Shown here: piece after piece, positions 35,810 to 43,750 of the stretch | Numbering within the stretch: position 1 is the first letter of the stretch | How the letters are laid out: each line of letters begins with the position of its first letter | DNA from: Pseudomonas sp. | Lineage (GTDB): Bacteria > Pseudomonadota > Gammaproteobacteria > Pseudomonadales > Pseudomonadaceae | DNA: 64,000 bases | Direction of reading: 5' to 3' | Assembly (NCBI RefSeq): GCF_002796985.1 | Contig: NZ_PEKX01000009.1 | Location: forward strand, 186,001 to 250,000 | Program-made: the position numbers and the translations under genes | Notes under the pieces: generated by a model | Databases searched by the model: none | What the model was told of the DNA's origin: nothing | Seen by the model: the letters and a program-made list of their open reading frames with translations, nothing else

Positions 35810-36430
35810 ATGATCTCCGTCTACCAGCTCAAGTCCCGTTTCCAGAACCTGCTTCGCCCGCAAGTCTCCCGCCTCCACGAGCGCGGCGTCACCGCCAACC
35901 AGGTGACGCTGGCGGCCTGCGGCCTTTCGCTGCTGGTGGCGCTCACGGTCGCGCTGCTGGCCGGCCACGCCTGGATATTCCTGCTGATCCCCCTGTGGAT
36001 GTTCCTGCGCATGGCGCTCAACGCCATGGATGGCATGCTTGCCCGCGAGTTCGGCCAGCAGTCGAAGCTGGGCGCCTACCTCAACGAACTCACCGACGTG
36101 ATCGCCGACAGCGCGCTGTACCTGCCGTTCGCCCTGCTGCCGGGCGTAAGCCCGGCGCTGGTGGTGCTCGTGGTTGTGCTGGCGGTGATCAGCGAGTACG
36201 CCGGCGTGCTCGGCGTGATGGTCGGCGCCTCAAGGCGTTACGACGGCCCCATGGGCAAGAGCGATCGCGCCCTGTGCTTCGGCGTGTTCGGCGCGGCCGT
36301 GGCGGCCGGGCAACTGCCGCTGGTCTGGCTGAACCCGCTGCTGGTGCTGCTGGCACTGCTGCTGGTGCTGACTATCGTCAACCGGGTGCGCCAGGGGCTG
36401 GCCGAGCAGAAGGAACAACAGGCCGGCTGA
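35810..36430 (+). CDS. ynbA: CDP-alcohol phosphatidyltransferase family protein, YnbA-like
   Basis: A 206-residue membrane enzyme with about six helices. Family members join a CDP-activated lipid to an alcohol. The CDP-AP signature is present as NAMDGMLAR...LGAYLNELTD (about 72-97). The first and third of the four usual Asp residues are Asn, the second and fourth are kept. As I recall, E. coli YnbA (201 residues) has the same two Asn, so this is a family trait rather than decay. It heads an operon of six genes, the other ynb-type genes following closely. The product lipid is unknown. Confidence 0.8.
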   Translation: MISVYQLKSRFQNLLRPQVSRLHERGVTANQVTLAACGLSLLVALTVALLAGHAWIFLLIPLWMFLRMALNAMDGMLAREFGQQSKLGAYLNELTDVIADSALYLPFALLPGVSPALVVLVVVLAVISEYAGVLGVMVGASRRYDGPMGKSDRALCFGVFGAAVAAGQLPLVWLNPLLVLLALLLVLTIVNRVRQGLAEQKEQQAG

Positions 36431-36493
36431 ACAAGGGCCGCCATGTCAAGACGGGGACCGGACAGTCCCGCAAGCCATCGAACAGAGGAAGTT

Positions 36494-38251
36494 ATGCGCG
36501 AGTCTTCGAATCACCACTTCGTTACCCACGACGGCGTCGAGCTGTTCTATCGCCACTGGCCGGCTGCCGGCGCCAGCGATGAGCCGCGTCGCGCGGTGTT
36601 GCTGTTCCATCGCGGCCACGAGCATTCCGGGCGCATCGGCCACCTGGCCGACGAGCTGGACCTGCCCGGCTTCGACGTGTTCGCCTGGGACGCCCGCGGC
36701 CACGGCCAGTCGCCCGGCGCGCGTGGCGACAGCCCGAGCTTCGGCACCAGCGTGCGCGACGTGCAGACCTTCGTCGAGCACATCGCCGCGACCTACGGCA
36801 TCGCCGTCAGCGATATGGCGGTGGTGGCGCAAAGCGTCGGCGCCGTGGTCGTCTCCACCTGGGTGCACGACTATGCGCCGCCGATCCGCAGCCTGGTGCT
36901 CGCCTCGCCGGCGTTCAAGGTCAAACTCTACGTACCCTTCGCCCGGCCGGGTTTGAAGCTGGCGCGGGCGTGGCGCGGCAACTTCTTCGTCAACAGCTAC
37001 GTGAAGGCGAAATTCCTCACCCACGACCCCGAGCGCATCGCCTCCTACGACAGCGACCCGCTGATCGCCAAGGCCATCTCGGTGAATGTGCTGCTGGGCC
37101 TGTATGAGGCGGCAGACCGTGTGGTGGCTGATGCCCAGGCGATCCAGGTGCCGACCCAGCTGCTGATTTCCGGCTCCGACTTCGTGGTCCACCGCAAGCC
37201 GCAGCAGCGCTTCTTCGACAACCTCGGCACGGCGCGCAAGGAGCTGCACCTCCTGCCCGGCTTCTTCCACGACACCCTCGGCGAGTTGAACCGCGAACAG
37301 GCGACCACGCGCGCGCGACGTTTCATCCTCGAATGCTTCACCCGCGCGCCGGAGCGGGCGGACCTGCGCGATGCCGACCGCTTCGGCTACACCTGCGCCG
37401 AAGCGGAAGCACTGGCCACGCCGCTGCCCAGCGGCTCGGTCCGCGACCTCTACTGGCGCGCCACCCGCGCCAACATGCGCCTCGGCCGGTTGCTGTCCGA
37501 CGGCATCAATCTCGGCTTCCAGACCGGCTTCGATTCCGGCAGCACCCTGGACTACGTCTACCGCAACCAGCCGGCTGGTGCAGGCCCGGTGGGCCGGATG
37601 ATCGACCGCACTTATCTGGAGTCCGCCGGCTGGCGCGGCATCCGCCAGCGCAAAGTGAACATCGAGGAGCTGCTGCGCCTGGCCATGGCCAGCCTGCGCG
37701 AGCAGGGCTGCGAAGTGCGCATCCTCGACATCGCCGCCGGCCACGGGCGCTACATCCTCGAAGCGCTGCAGGGCCTCGATGCACTGCCGGAAAGCGTGCT
37801 GCTGCGTGACTACAGCGAGCTGAACGTGCGCGAGGGCTCGGCGCTGATCGAACGCCTCGGCCTCAAGGAGCGCGCCCGCTTCGTCCAGGGCGATGCCTTC
37901 GATGGCGCGGACCTCGCTGCGGTGGAACCGAAGCCAAGTCTGGCGGTGGTCTCCGGCCTTTATGAGCTGTTCGCCGACAACGCGATGGTCAGCGGCTCGT
38001 TGGCCGGCCTGGGCGAGGCGGTGGAAGAGGGCGGCTACCTGATCTACACCGGCCAGCCCTGGCACCCGCAGCTGGAGCTGATCGCCCGTGCCCTCACCAG
38101 CCACCGCGCCGGCCAGGCCTGGGTGATGCGCCGTCGCACGCAACTGGAGATGGACCAACTGGTGGCCGCCGCCGGCTTCCGCAAGCTGGCCCAGCGGATC
38201 GACGAGGACGGCATCTTCACCGTTTCCCTGGCCCGCCGGGAGCGCAGCTGA
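36494..38251 (+). CDS. ynbC: YnbC-like alpha/beta hydrolase fused to a methyltransferase
   Basis: A 585-residue two-domain protein, the same length as E. coli YnbC. The N-terminal serine hydrolase (about 1-290) has FAWDARGHGQSPG and the nucleophile in VVAQSVGAVVVS (AQSVG in place of GxSxG). The C-terminal SAM-dependent methyltransferase (about 390-585) has ILDIAAGHGRYILEAL (motif I) and FVQGDAFDG. It suggests removal or transfer of an acyl group plus methylation in one chain, perhaps on a lipid headgroup. ATG 36494 has AGAGGA upstream. The 3' end overlaps ynbD by one base. Confidence 0.8.
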   Translation: MRESSNHHFVTHDGVELFYRHWPAAGASDEPRRAVLLFHRGHEHSGRIGHLADELDLPGFDVFAWDARGHGQSPGARGDSPSFGTSVRDVQTFVEHIAATYGIAVSDMAVVAQSVGAVVVSTWVHDYAPPIRSLVLASPAFKVKLYVPFARPGLKLARAWRGNFFVNSYVKAKFLTHDPERIASYDSDPLIAKAISVNVLLGLYEAADRVVADAQAIQVPTQLLISGSDFVVHRKPQQRFFDNLGTARKELHLLPGFFHDTLGELNREQATTRARRFILECFTRAPERADLRDADRFGYTCAEAEALATPLPSGSVRDLYWRATRANMRLGRLLSDGINLGFQTGFDSGSTLDYVYRNQPAGAGPVGRMIDRTYLESAGWRGIRQRKVNIEELLRLAMASLREQGCEVRILDIAAGHGRYILEALQGLDALPESVLLRDYSELNVREGSALIERLGLKERARFVQGDAFDGADLAAVEPKPSLAVVSGLYELFADNAMVSGSLAGLGEAVEEGGYLIYTGQPWHPQLELIARALTSHRAGQAWVMRRRTQLEMDQLVAAAGFRKLAQRIDEDGIFTVSLARRERS

Positions 38252-39600
38252 TGGCGTCGATGCCGGCGCGCGACCCCGGCGTGCTGCGTCGCGCGGTGAT
38301 CTGGCTGCTGTTCCTCGGGCCGTTCTTCTTCCTCAGCTACGGCTTCGCCAACTGGGTGGCGGCGCAGCGCGAGTCGGTTGGCGTGCTGGTGTTCGACTGG
38401 GAGCGCGGCACGCCGCTGTGGCCCTGGACGATCATCCCGTACTGGTCCATCGATCTGCTCTACGGCCTGTCCTTCCTGCTGCCGCGCACCCGGCGCGGGC
38501 TGGACTGCCACGCCCTGCGCCTGCTCACCGCGCAGGTCGTCGCGGTGACCTGCTTCCTGCTGTTTCCGCTGCGCTTCAGCTTCGAGCGGCCGGTGCTGGG
38601 CGGCTCCTTCGGCTGGCTGTTCGACCTGCTGATGGGCTTCGACAAGCCATTCAACCAGGCGCCCTCGCTGCATATCGCCCTGCTGGTGATCCTCTGGGTC
38701 GCCTATGGCCGCTACGCGCGAGGCGGCTGGCGCTGGCTGCTGCACGGCTGGTTCGCGCTGATCGGTGTGTCGGTGCTGACCACCTGGCAGCACCATTTCA
38801 TCGACGTGCCGACCGGTGCACTGCTGGGCTTCCTCTGTGTCTGGCTGTGGCCGCGCGAGGTTCGTTCGCCCGTGCAGGCATGGAGCCTCAGCCGCGATCC
38901 GCAACGTCGGCGGTTGGCCGGAATCTATGGTGGCGGGGCGCTGCTGTGCTTGCTGCTGGCGCTGGCCGGCGGTGGCCTGTGGCTCTGGCTGTGCTGGCCG
39001 GCACTCTCGCTGGCGCTGGTTGCCCTCTGCTATCTGGCCATTGGCACGGTGGGGTTCCAGAAGCGCCTGGATGGGCGCCACTCGGTGGCCGTTTCCTGGC
39101 TGCTGGCGCCGTACTGGCTGGGGGCGTGGCTCAACGCGCGCTGGTGGACGCGCCGCCATCCGCAGCCGGACGAGGTGCTGCCAGGGCTCTGGCTCGGGCG
39201 CTTGCCGGATTGGTACCAGCCCCATCATCTGCCGAGCCTGGCGATCCTCGACCTGTGTGCCGAACTGCCCTGCACTGCGCTGACCCGCCGTTATGAGTGC
39301 CTGCCGCTGCTCGATCTGGTCGCACCCAGCGCCGAGCAGTGCCGGCAGGGCGCCGAGCTGATCGACCAGTTGCGCGCCGAAGGCCCGTTGCTGGTGTGCT
39401 GTGCGCTGGGTTGCTCGCGTAGTGCCACGCTGGTGGCGGCCTGGCTGCTGATCGCAGGGCATGCGGCCACGGTCGAGGACGCGCTGGCGCAGATTCGCCG
39501 GGCGCGTCCGCAGGTGGTGCTGAAGTCTGAACAACTGGCGGTGCTGGCGCAGATCGCCGGCCAGCCGCACTTGTCGCAGGAGGTGAGCCATGTCGGTTGA
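38251..39600 (+). CDS. ynbD: YnbD-like PAP2 and dual-specificity phosphatase fusion
   Basis: A 449-residue membrane protein. The N-terminal half is a PAP2_3/inositolphosphotransferase-like domain with six or more helices; the conserved PSLHIALLV (about 142) and HHFIDVPTGALLG (about 179) give the catalytic His pair. Further helices follow, and then a cytosolic cysteine phosphatase domain with VCCALGCSRSAT (C-x5-R, about 382-393). This combination matches E. coli YnbD. It could remove phosphate from a phosphatidyl-alcohol-phosphate product of YnbA, as PgpA/B do in the phosphatidylglycerol pathway; that role is inferred. Confidence 0.8.
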   Translation: MASMPARDPGVLRRAVIWLLFLGPFFFLSYGFANWVAAQRESVGVLVFDWERGTPLWPWTIIPYWSIDLLYGLSFLLPRTRRGLDCHALRLLTAQVVAVTCFLLFPLRFSFERPVLGGSFGWLFDLLMGFDKPFNQAPSLHIALLVILWVAYGRYARGGWRWLLHGWFALIGVSVLTTWQHHFIDVPTGALLGFLCVWLWPREVRSPVQAWSLSRDPQRRRLAGIYGGGALLCLLLALAGGGLWLWLCWPALSLALVALCYLAIGTVGFQKRLDGRHSVAVSWLLAPYWLGAWLNARWWTRRHPQPDEVLPGLWLGRLPDWYQPHHLPSLAILDLCAELPCTALTRRYECLPLLDLVAPSAEQCRQGAELIDQLRAEGPLLVCCALGCSRSATLVAAWLLIAGHAATVEDALAQIRRARPQVVLKSEQLAVLAQIAGQPHLSQEVSHVG

Positions 39601-40036
39601 TCCGGGCCTGATCCTGGTGGCCAGCCTGCTGCGGCGTGGCAGCAGCCTGAATGGCCTGTCTTCTGCGCTCACCGTGCTGGCCCTGGCACTCGGCTTCTAC
39701 GGCGTGCTGATGGCCAGCGCCACGCTGGCGTTCAGCCTGAGCATGGCGCTGCTGGTGCTGCTTGGCCTGGTGCAGAAGTTCTATGCCATGCGCGTGGCGC
39801 TGGACGCCGATCTGTTCGAGGCCATGGCCAATGCCGGTGACGCGCTGCCGGAGAAAACCCGGCAACTGGACGACGCACTGGCCACCTATGTCGGCGTACC
39901 CGCAGAAATGTCCGGCCGCACCTGGAGCGAGCGCAGCCGTGGCGCGCTCGCGCTGTTGCGCCGGCAAGTGTTGCTTTGTGCGGTGCAGTGGCTGGTTGCG
40001 CTGCTGTGCCTGATTACCCTGACCTTCCAATCCTGA
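39590..40036 (+). CDS. Small membrane protein of the ynb-like operon, function unknown
   Basis: A 148-residue protein overlapping ynbD by 11 bp. Two hydrophobic segments near the N-terminus (about 22-62) form a helical hairpin, a soluble stretch of about 60 residues (DADLFEAMANAGDALPEKT) follows, and a final hydrophobic helix (about 124-146) ends the protein. No family is recognised. E. coli ynbABCD has no counterpart that I know of, so it may be an accessory of the longer Pseudomonas version. Confidence 0.65.
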   Translation: MSVDPGLILVASLLRRGSSLNGLSSALTVLALALGFYGVLMASATLAFSLSMALLVLLGLVQKFYAMRVALDADLFEAMANAGDALPEKTRQLDDALATYVGVPAEMSGRTWSERSRGALALLRRQVLLCAVQWLVALLCLITLTFQS

Positions 40037-40049
40037 GGAACCTGCCCGG

Positions 40050-40679
40050 ATGCTGGAACGACTCTTCGCCTACGCCATCATCGCCGGTGCCCGCGCGGTG
40101 ACCGGCCTGCGCAGCCTGTGGATCGGCACCACGCCGATCCCGGTGCAGCGCATCTACTACGCCAACCACAGCAGCCATGGGGATTTCGTTCTGCTCTGGG
40201 CCTCGCTGCCGCCCGAGCTGCGTTCCCGTACGCGGCCGGTAGCCGGCATGGACTACTGGGGAAAGGGCGGCCTGCGAGGCTTCATCATCAACCGTGTATT
40301 CCATGGCGTGCTGATCGATCGTGCGCGCAGCGCCGAGGGCGGCAATCCGCTGGAGCCGGTGGAGCGTGCCCTGGCCGACGGCGACTCGCTGATCCTCTTT
40401 CCCGAAGGCACCCGCAACCTCGACGAGGAAGTGCGCCTGCTGCCGTTCAAGAGCGGCATCTTCCACCTGTCCAGGGCCCACCCGCAGGTGGAGTTGGTGC
40501 CGGTGTGGCTGGACAACCTCAACCGCGTGATGCCCAAGGGTCGCGCGCTGCCCTTGCCGCTGCTGTGCACCCTGAGCTTCGGTGCGCCGCTGGCGGTAGA
40601 GGAGGGCGAAGCCAAGGAAGCTTTCCTCGAACGCGCCCGCGAGGCGCTGTTGCAACTCGCCGCGCCGGAGGGTCGCTGA
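40050..40679 (+). CDS. PlsC-like 1-acyl-glycerol-phosphate acyltransferase
   Basis: A 209-residue membrane-associated acyltransferase. The catalytic NHSSHGDF (H-x4-D, His40 and Asp45) and the phosphate-binding FPEGTRN (about 118-124) are intact. It lies 13 bp after the small membrane protein gene and one base before the CdsA-like gene. It is probably a dedicated acyltransferase for the operon's lipid and not the housekeeping PlsC. Confidence 0.83.
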   Translation: MLERLFAYAIIAGARAVTGLRSLWIGTTPIPVQRIYYANHSSHGDFVLLWASLPPELRSRTRPVAGMDYWGKGGLRGFIINRVFHGVLIDRARSAEGGNPLEPVERALADGDSLILFPEGTRNLDEEVRLLPFKSGIFHLSRAHPQVELVPVWLDNLNRVMPKGRALPLPLLCTLSFGAPLAVEEGEAKEAFLERAREALLQLAAPEGR

Positions 40680-40680
40680 G

Positions 40681-41610
40681 ATGAATCAGACCTGGCTGCT
40701 CTTCGGTGGTATCGGCGCCATCCTCGTCCTCGCCTCGCTGGTCGGCGCCGTACTGCGCTGGCGCGCACCGGCCGGACCGCATGCGGTGATCGACAACCTC
40801 AACGCGCGGATCAACGCCTGGTGGGTGATGGTCGCGGTGATCGGCTGCGCCTTCGCCCTCGGCTACTGGGCGGTGATCCTGCTGTTCTACGGGGTGTCCT
40901 TCTACGCCTTGCGCGAATTCCTCACTCTGATGCCGACCCGGCGCAGCGACTACCCGGCGCTGGTGGCGGCGTTCTACTTCGTGCTGCCGATGCAGTACCT
41001 GCTGATCGGCATCGGCTGGTACGGGCTGTTCAGCATCTTCATCCCGGTCTACGTGTTCCTGCTGCTGCCGATCCTCGCCTCGTTGGGCGGTGACTCCAAG
41101 CACTTCCTCGAGCGCGCCTCGAAGGTGCAGTGGGCGCTGATGCTGGCGGTGTTCTGCATCTCCTACGTGCCGGCGCTACTGACCCTGGACATCGCCGGCT
41201 ACGAGGGCCGCAACCTGCTGCTGATCGCCTTCCTGGTGATCGTCGTGCAGTTGTCCGACGTGCTGCAGTACGTCTGCGGCAAGCTCATGGGCAAGCGCAA
41301 GATCGCGCCGAACCTGTCGCCGTCCAAGACTCTGGAAGGCTTCGTCGGCGGCGTGACGCTGGCCACGCTGATCGGCGGTGCGCTGTGGTGGATCACGCCC
41401 TTCACCTTCTGGCAGGCGCTGCTGATCGCCCTGATGATCAACATCCTCGGCTTCTTCGGCGGGCTGGTGATGTCGGCGATCAAGCGCGACCGCGGGGTGA
41501 AGGACTGGGGCCACATGATCGAAGGCCACGGCGGCATGCTCGACCGCCTGGATTCGGTTTGCTTCGCGGCACCGGTGTTCTTCCATTTCGTCCGCTACTG
41601 GTGGACCTGA
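40681..41610 (+). CDS. ynbB: CdsA-like CTP:phosphatidate cytidylyltransferase, YnbB-like
   Basis: A 309-residue membrane enzyme with about eight helices. The C-terminal Cds signature SAIKRDRGVKDWGHMIEGHG (first part; GMLDRLDS follows) is complete, including the metal-binding Asp residues. It would make CDP-diacylglycerol for YnbA. E. coli YnbB is the counterpart. It is the last gene of the operon; a strong hairpin follows at 41633. Confidence 0.85.
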   Translation: MNQTWLLFGGIGAILVLASLVGAVLRWRAPAGPHAVIDNLNARINAWWVMVAVIGCAFALGYWAVILLFYGVSFYALREFLTLMPTRRSDYPALVAAFYFVLPMQYLLIGIGWYGLFSIFIPVYVFLLLPILASLGGDSKHFLERASKVQWALMLAVFCISYVPALLTLDIAGYEGRNLLLIAFLVIVVQLSDVLQYVCGKLMGKRKIAPNLSPSKTLEGFVGGVTLATLIGGALWWITPFTFWQALLIALMINILGFFGGLVMSAIKRDRGVKDWGHMIEGHGGMLDRLDSVCFAAPVFFHFVRYWWT

Positions 41611-41632
41611 CTTCCGTCGGAAATCCCCCAGG

Positions 41633-41658
41633 CGCTCCGGGGTAGCGGCCCCGGAGCG
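41633..41658 (+). terminator. Strong hairpin after the ynb-like operon
   Basis: A perfect 10-bp stem CGCTCCGGGG/CCCCGGAGCG with a 6-base loop. There is no T-run, so it may be a terminator of the L-shaped type or an mRNA 3'-end stabiliser. Confidence 0.6.
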
Positions 41659-41813
41659 TTGGTTCGTGGCTACGCTTGCTTTGTTTGCCGACGAAAATTT
41701 GCTGACGAAATGTCGTCTGGCAATGGGGTAGTTGGGGCATAGGCAGTCGAATCTTCGCGGGGCCATCGAGCAATGAGCACTTTCCTTCCACGAATCATCG
41801 GCGGAGCTGCATC

Positions 41814-42860
41814 TTGAGCAGCCCGGCGAACGGTTTTCCCTTCACCTGCCTGGTCACGGCCATCGGCTCGTATTCCGCCGAGGCGGTGATCGCTTCGATA
41901 CGTGAGCATTGGGGGGCGCGGGTAGTGGGGACCAATACCCAGCACCGCGATTGGTGCACGACATCGGCTTTGCTGGATACCTTTCATCAGGTTCCCCCGG
42001 CGCGAAACGCCACCGAGTACGTCGGTCGCATCCTGGACATCTGCGAAGCCGAGCAGGTGACCCATGTGCTGCCGCTGATCGATCCCGAGGTCGATGCCTT
42101 CGCGCAGCACCACGAAGCCTTCACCGCACGCGGCATCACGCTGTGCATGCAGCCGCTGGAGACCATCCGCGTCGCCCGGGACAAGTGGCTGGTGCACCAG
42201 GCCTTCCGGGATGATCCGCTGATTCGCACCATTCCGACCTGGCGCCTGGAGGACCTGCCCGTGTCGGGGCTGGACCTGCCGCTGATCGCCAAGCCGCGCG
42301 ACGGGCGCAATTGCGAAGGGCTGATGCAGGTGCGCGATGCGGATTTCCTGCACTACGTGCGCAAGCGTTTCTCGGATCGCGACTACATCGTGCAGCCGCT
42401 GCTGCCGGGTGATGTCTGCGTGGTCGACGTGGTGCGTCAGCACCGCAGCGGGGAATGGGCGGCCATGGCTCGCCAGGAGTTGGTGCGCACGCCCACCGGC
42501 GCGGGGCTGACCGTGCGCATGCTCGCCGATCCTCAACTGGTGGAGATGGCAGGACAGGTCGCCCGCGTGCTGGGGGTGAACGGCTGCATCAACATGGAGT
42601 TCCTGGTGCAGAACGGCGAGGCGCTGCTGATGGACGTCAACCCGCGCTTCTCTGGGGGGATTGCCTTCAGCCATCTGTCCGGCTACGACATGGCGGCCAA
42701 CCACCTGCGCTGCTTCCGCGAGGCGCCGCTGGATGCGCCGGTGCTGCCAGCGCCGAGCATTCATGCGCGGCGGCTGGTGGAAGTGACGACCTGCTCCGGG
42801 CTGCCGGCACGCGTTGGAGCGGACTCTGTCCGCGATGTGCTGACACCGCTGCAGCGTTGA
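41814..42860 (+). CDS. ATP-grasp ligase-like protein with a REP-derived C-terminus
   Basis: A 348-residue protein of the carbamoyl-phosphate-synthetase-like ATP-grasp fold: pre-ATP-grasp domain (about 1-120, ending near HVLPLIDPEVDAF), then LIAKPRDGRNCEG (ATP lysine), and the metal site INMEFLVQNGEALLMDVNPRFSGG (read in two parts, about 260-283). Such enzymes join a carboxylate to an amine or thiol; the substrates are unknown. TTG 41814 is the likely start (GGAG 7 bases upstream). The last residues, RVGADSVRDVLTPLQR, are encoded largely by a family B REP at 42813-42836, so the native C-terminus may have been replaced. Confidence 0.75.
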   Translation: MSSPANGFPFTCLVTAIGSYSAEAVIASIREHWGARVVGTNTQHRDWCTTSALLDTFHQVPPARNATEYVGRILDICEAEQVTHVLPLIDPEVDAFAQHHEAFTARGITLCMQPLETIRVARDKWLVHQAFRDDPLIRTIPTWRLEDLPVSGLDLPLIAKPRDGRNCEGLMQVRDADFLHYVRKRFSDRDYIVQPLLPGDVCVVDVVRQHRSGEWAAMARQELVRTPTGAGLTVRMLADPQLVEMAGQVARVLGVNGCINMEFLVQNGEALLMDVNPRFSGGIAFSHLSGYDMAANHLRCFREAPLDAPVLPAPSIHARRLVEVTTCSGLPARVGADSVRDVLTPLQR

Positions 42861-42947
42861 AGGGATTTCCCCTGCGGGAGCGGGCGCTTGCCCAATGTTG
42901 GTTCGGCGTCCGCCGCGTGGGCGATCGCGGACGGAGTCCGCTCCTAC
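42813..42947. repeat. REP pair, family B, left unit inside a coding region
   Basis: A left unit at 42813-42836 (two differences from the common form) lies within the ATP-grasp reading frame, and the inverted right unit is at 42924-42947. Confidence 0.8.
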
Positions 42948-42987
42948 GTTCCCAGGAACATCGGTATAGACCTGTAAGGGAGCAGCA

Positions 42988-43110
42988 TCAGAAGATGCTG
43001 CTGACCTCGCCTGACGCCATCACCTTTGCCTCGATGATCTTCTGGCTACGCAGGTTCTTCACGCGGATCACCTCGTCCTGCTTGCCGTTGGCCACTCGGC
43101 AGGTCAACGA
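42988..43110 (-). pseudogene. flgA: flgA 3' remnant (P-ring assembly chaperone)
   Basis: On the minus strand the reading frame ends VANGKQDEVIRVKNLRSQKI then IEAKVMASGEVSSIF and a stop at 42988. This fits the C-terminal SAF region of FlgA (G..G-E-x-I-R-V-x-N-x-x-S-x-K-x-I-x-A-x-V...G-x-V). Upstream of about 43110 the similarity stops abruptly, so only some 40 codons remain. The match is by pattern from memory. Confidence 0.58.
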
Positions 43111-43474
43111 GCTGCTGGAGCAGCGCTCCGCCGGCAGCCTCGAAGGCCTGGAGTCGGTGCAGGACATCCAGCGCTCGGGTAAGGAAACCCTGCTGTTCAG
43201 CGCCTGGCGCCAGCTCGGCGAGCCGGCGGCGGCGGTGCTGGGCGACGGCATGAGCACCTAACAGGTGCTGCGGCGCTTCAACGTCACGCTCGGGCAGGCC
43301 GGCATCCGCGCCGAACTCGATCGCCACGCCAGCGAGGACGAGCGCGAGTGGGCGCACACCTTTGCCGCGTCCATGCTCGACCGCATGGGGCGCAGTGCCA
43401 CGCATTACAGCGCGGCGGCGCAGACGGTGGTGGCCAACCTGAGTCGGTTTGCGGTGGTGAGCCTGCTGGCCTGA
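43096..43474 (+). pseudogene. Decayed ORF with an in-frame stop, family unknown
   Basis: One frame reads coherent protein-like sequence (QVNELLEQRSAGSLEGLESV ... AWRQLGEPAAAVLGDGMST), then a TAA at 43259-43261, and then continues in the same frame (QVLRRFNVTLGQAGIRAELD ... VVANLSRFAVVSLLA) to a stop at 43472-43474. The codon bias is as in nearby genes. TAC to TAA (Tyr to stop) would explain the break. No start codon with a ribosome site is seen upstream, where it meets the flgA remnant. I do not recognise the family. Confidence 0.45.
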
Positions 43475-43554
43475 GCCTTGAGTGGTCCCGTGTAGGGCGC
43501 ATAACGCGCCAGCGCTATCCGCCGTGTGGGTGGCAGGTACTTCGGCGCTGGGGC

Positions 43555-43665
43555 TACCCCCCTCCCAGAGGGAGAGGGGACTGATCGGCGCAGGGGGCGG
43601 TCATGGTGTCATCCGGCACGGACAGCCCCCTCTCCTGGAGGGAGAGGGCTGGGGTGAGGGGGGAG
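43555..43665. repeat. Family C repeat doublet
   Basis: CCCCCTCCCAGAGGGAGAGG on the left and CCCCCTCTCCTGGAGGGAGA on the right enclose about 60 bp that share CTGATCGGCGC and GGACAG with the other family C copies. Confidence 0.72.
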
Positions 43666-43705
43666 CTTCGCACGGGACTCCCAGGGTGGTGTTCTTGAAA
43701 GCAAT

Positions 43706-43735
43706 AAAAAAGGCGGAGCCCAGCTCCGCCTTTTT
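43706..43735 (-). terminator. Bidirectional intrinsic terminator after mdtI
   Basis: GGCGGAGC/GCTCCGCC stem with a three-base loop, As on one side and five Ts on the other; it ends the mdtJI transcript on the minus strand. Confidence 0.87.
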
Positions 43736-43750
43736 CGTTTCATTCGGTGA

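Noticed and set aside
42455..43261. A 268-codon plus-strand frame overlapping the ATP-grasp gene
   Set aside because: Its first part is a shifted reading of the ATP-grasp gene and REP; only the piece after about 43096 looks protein-like and is listed as a decayed ORF.
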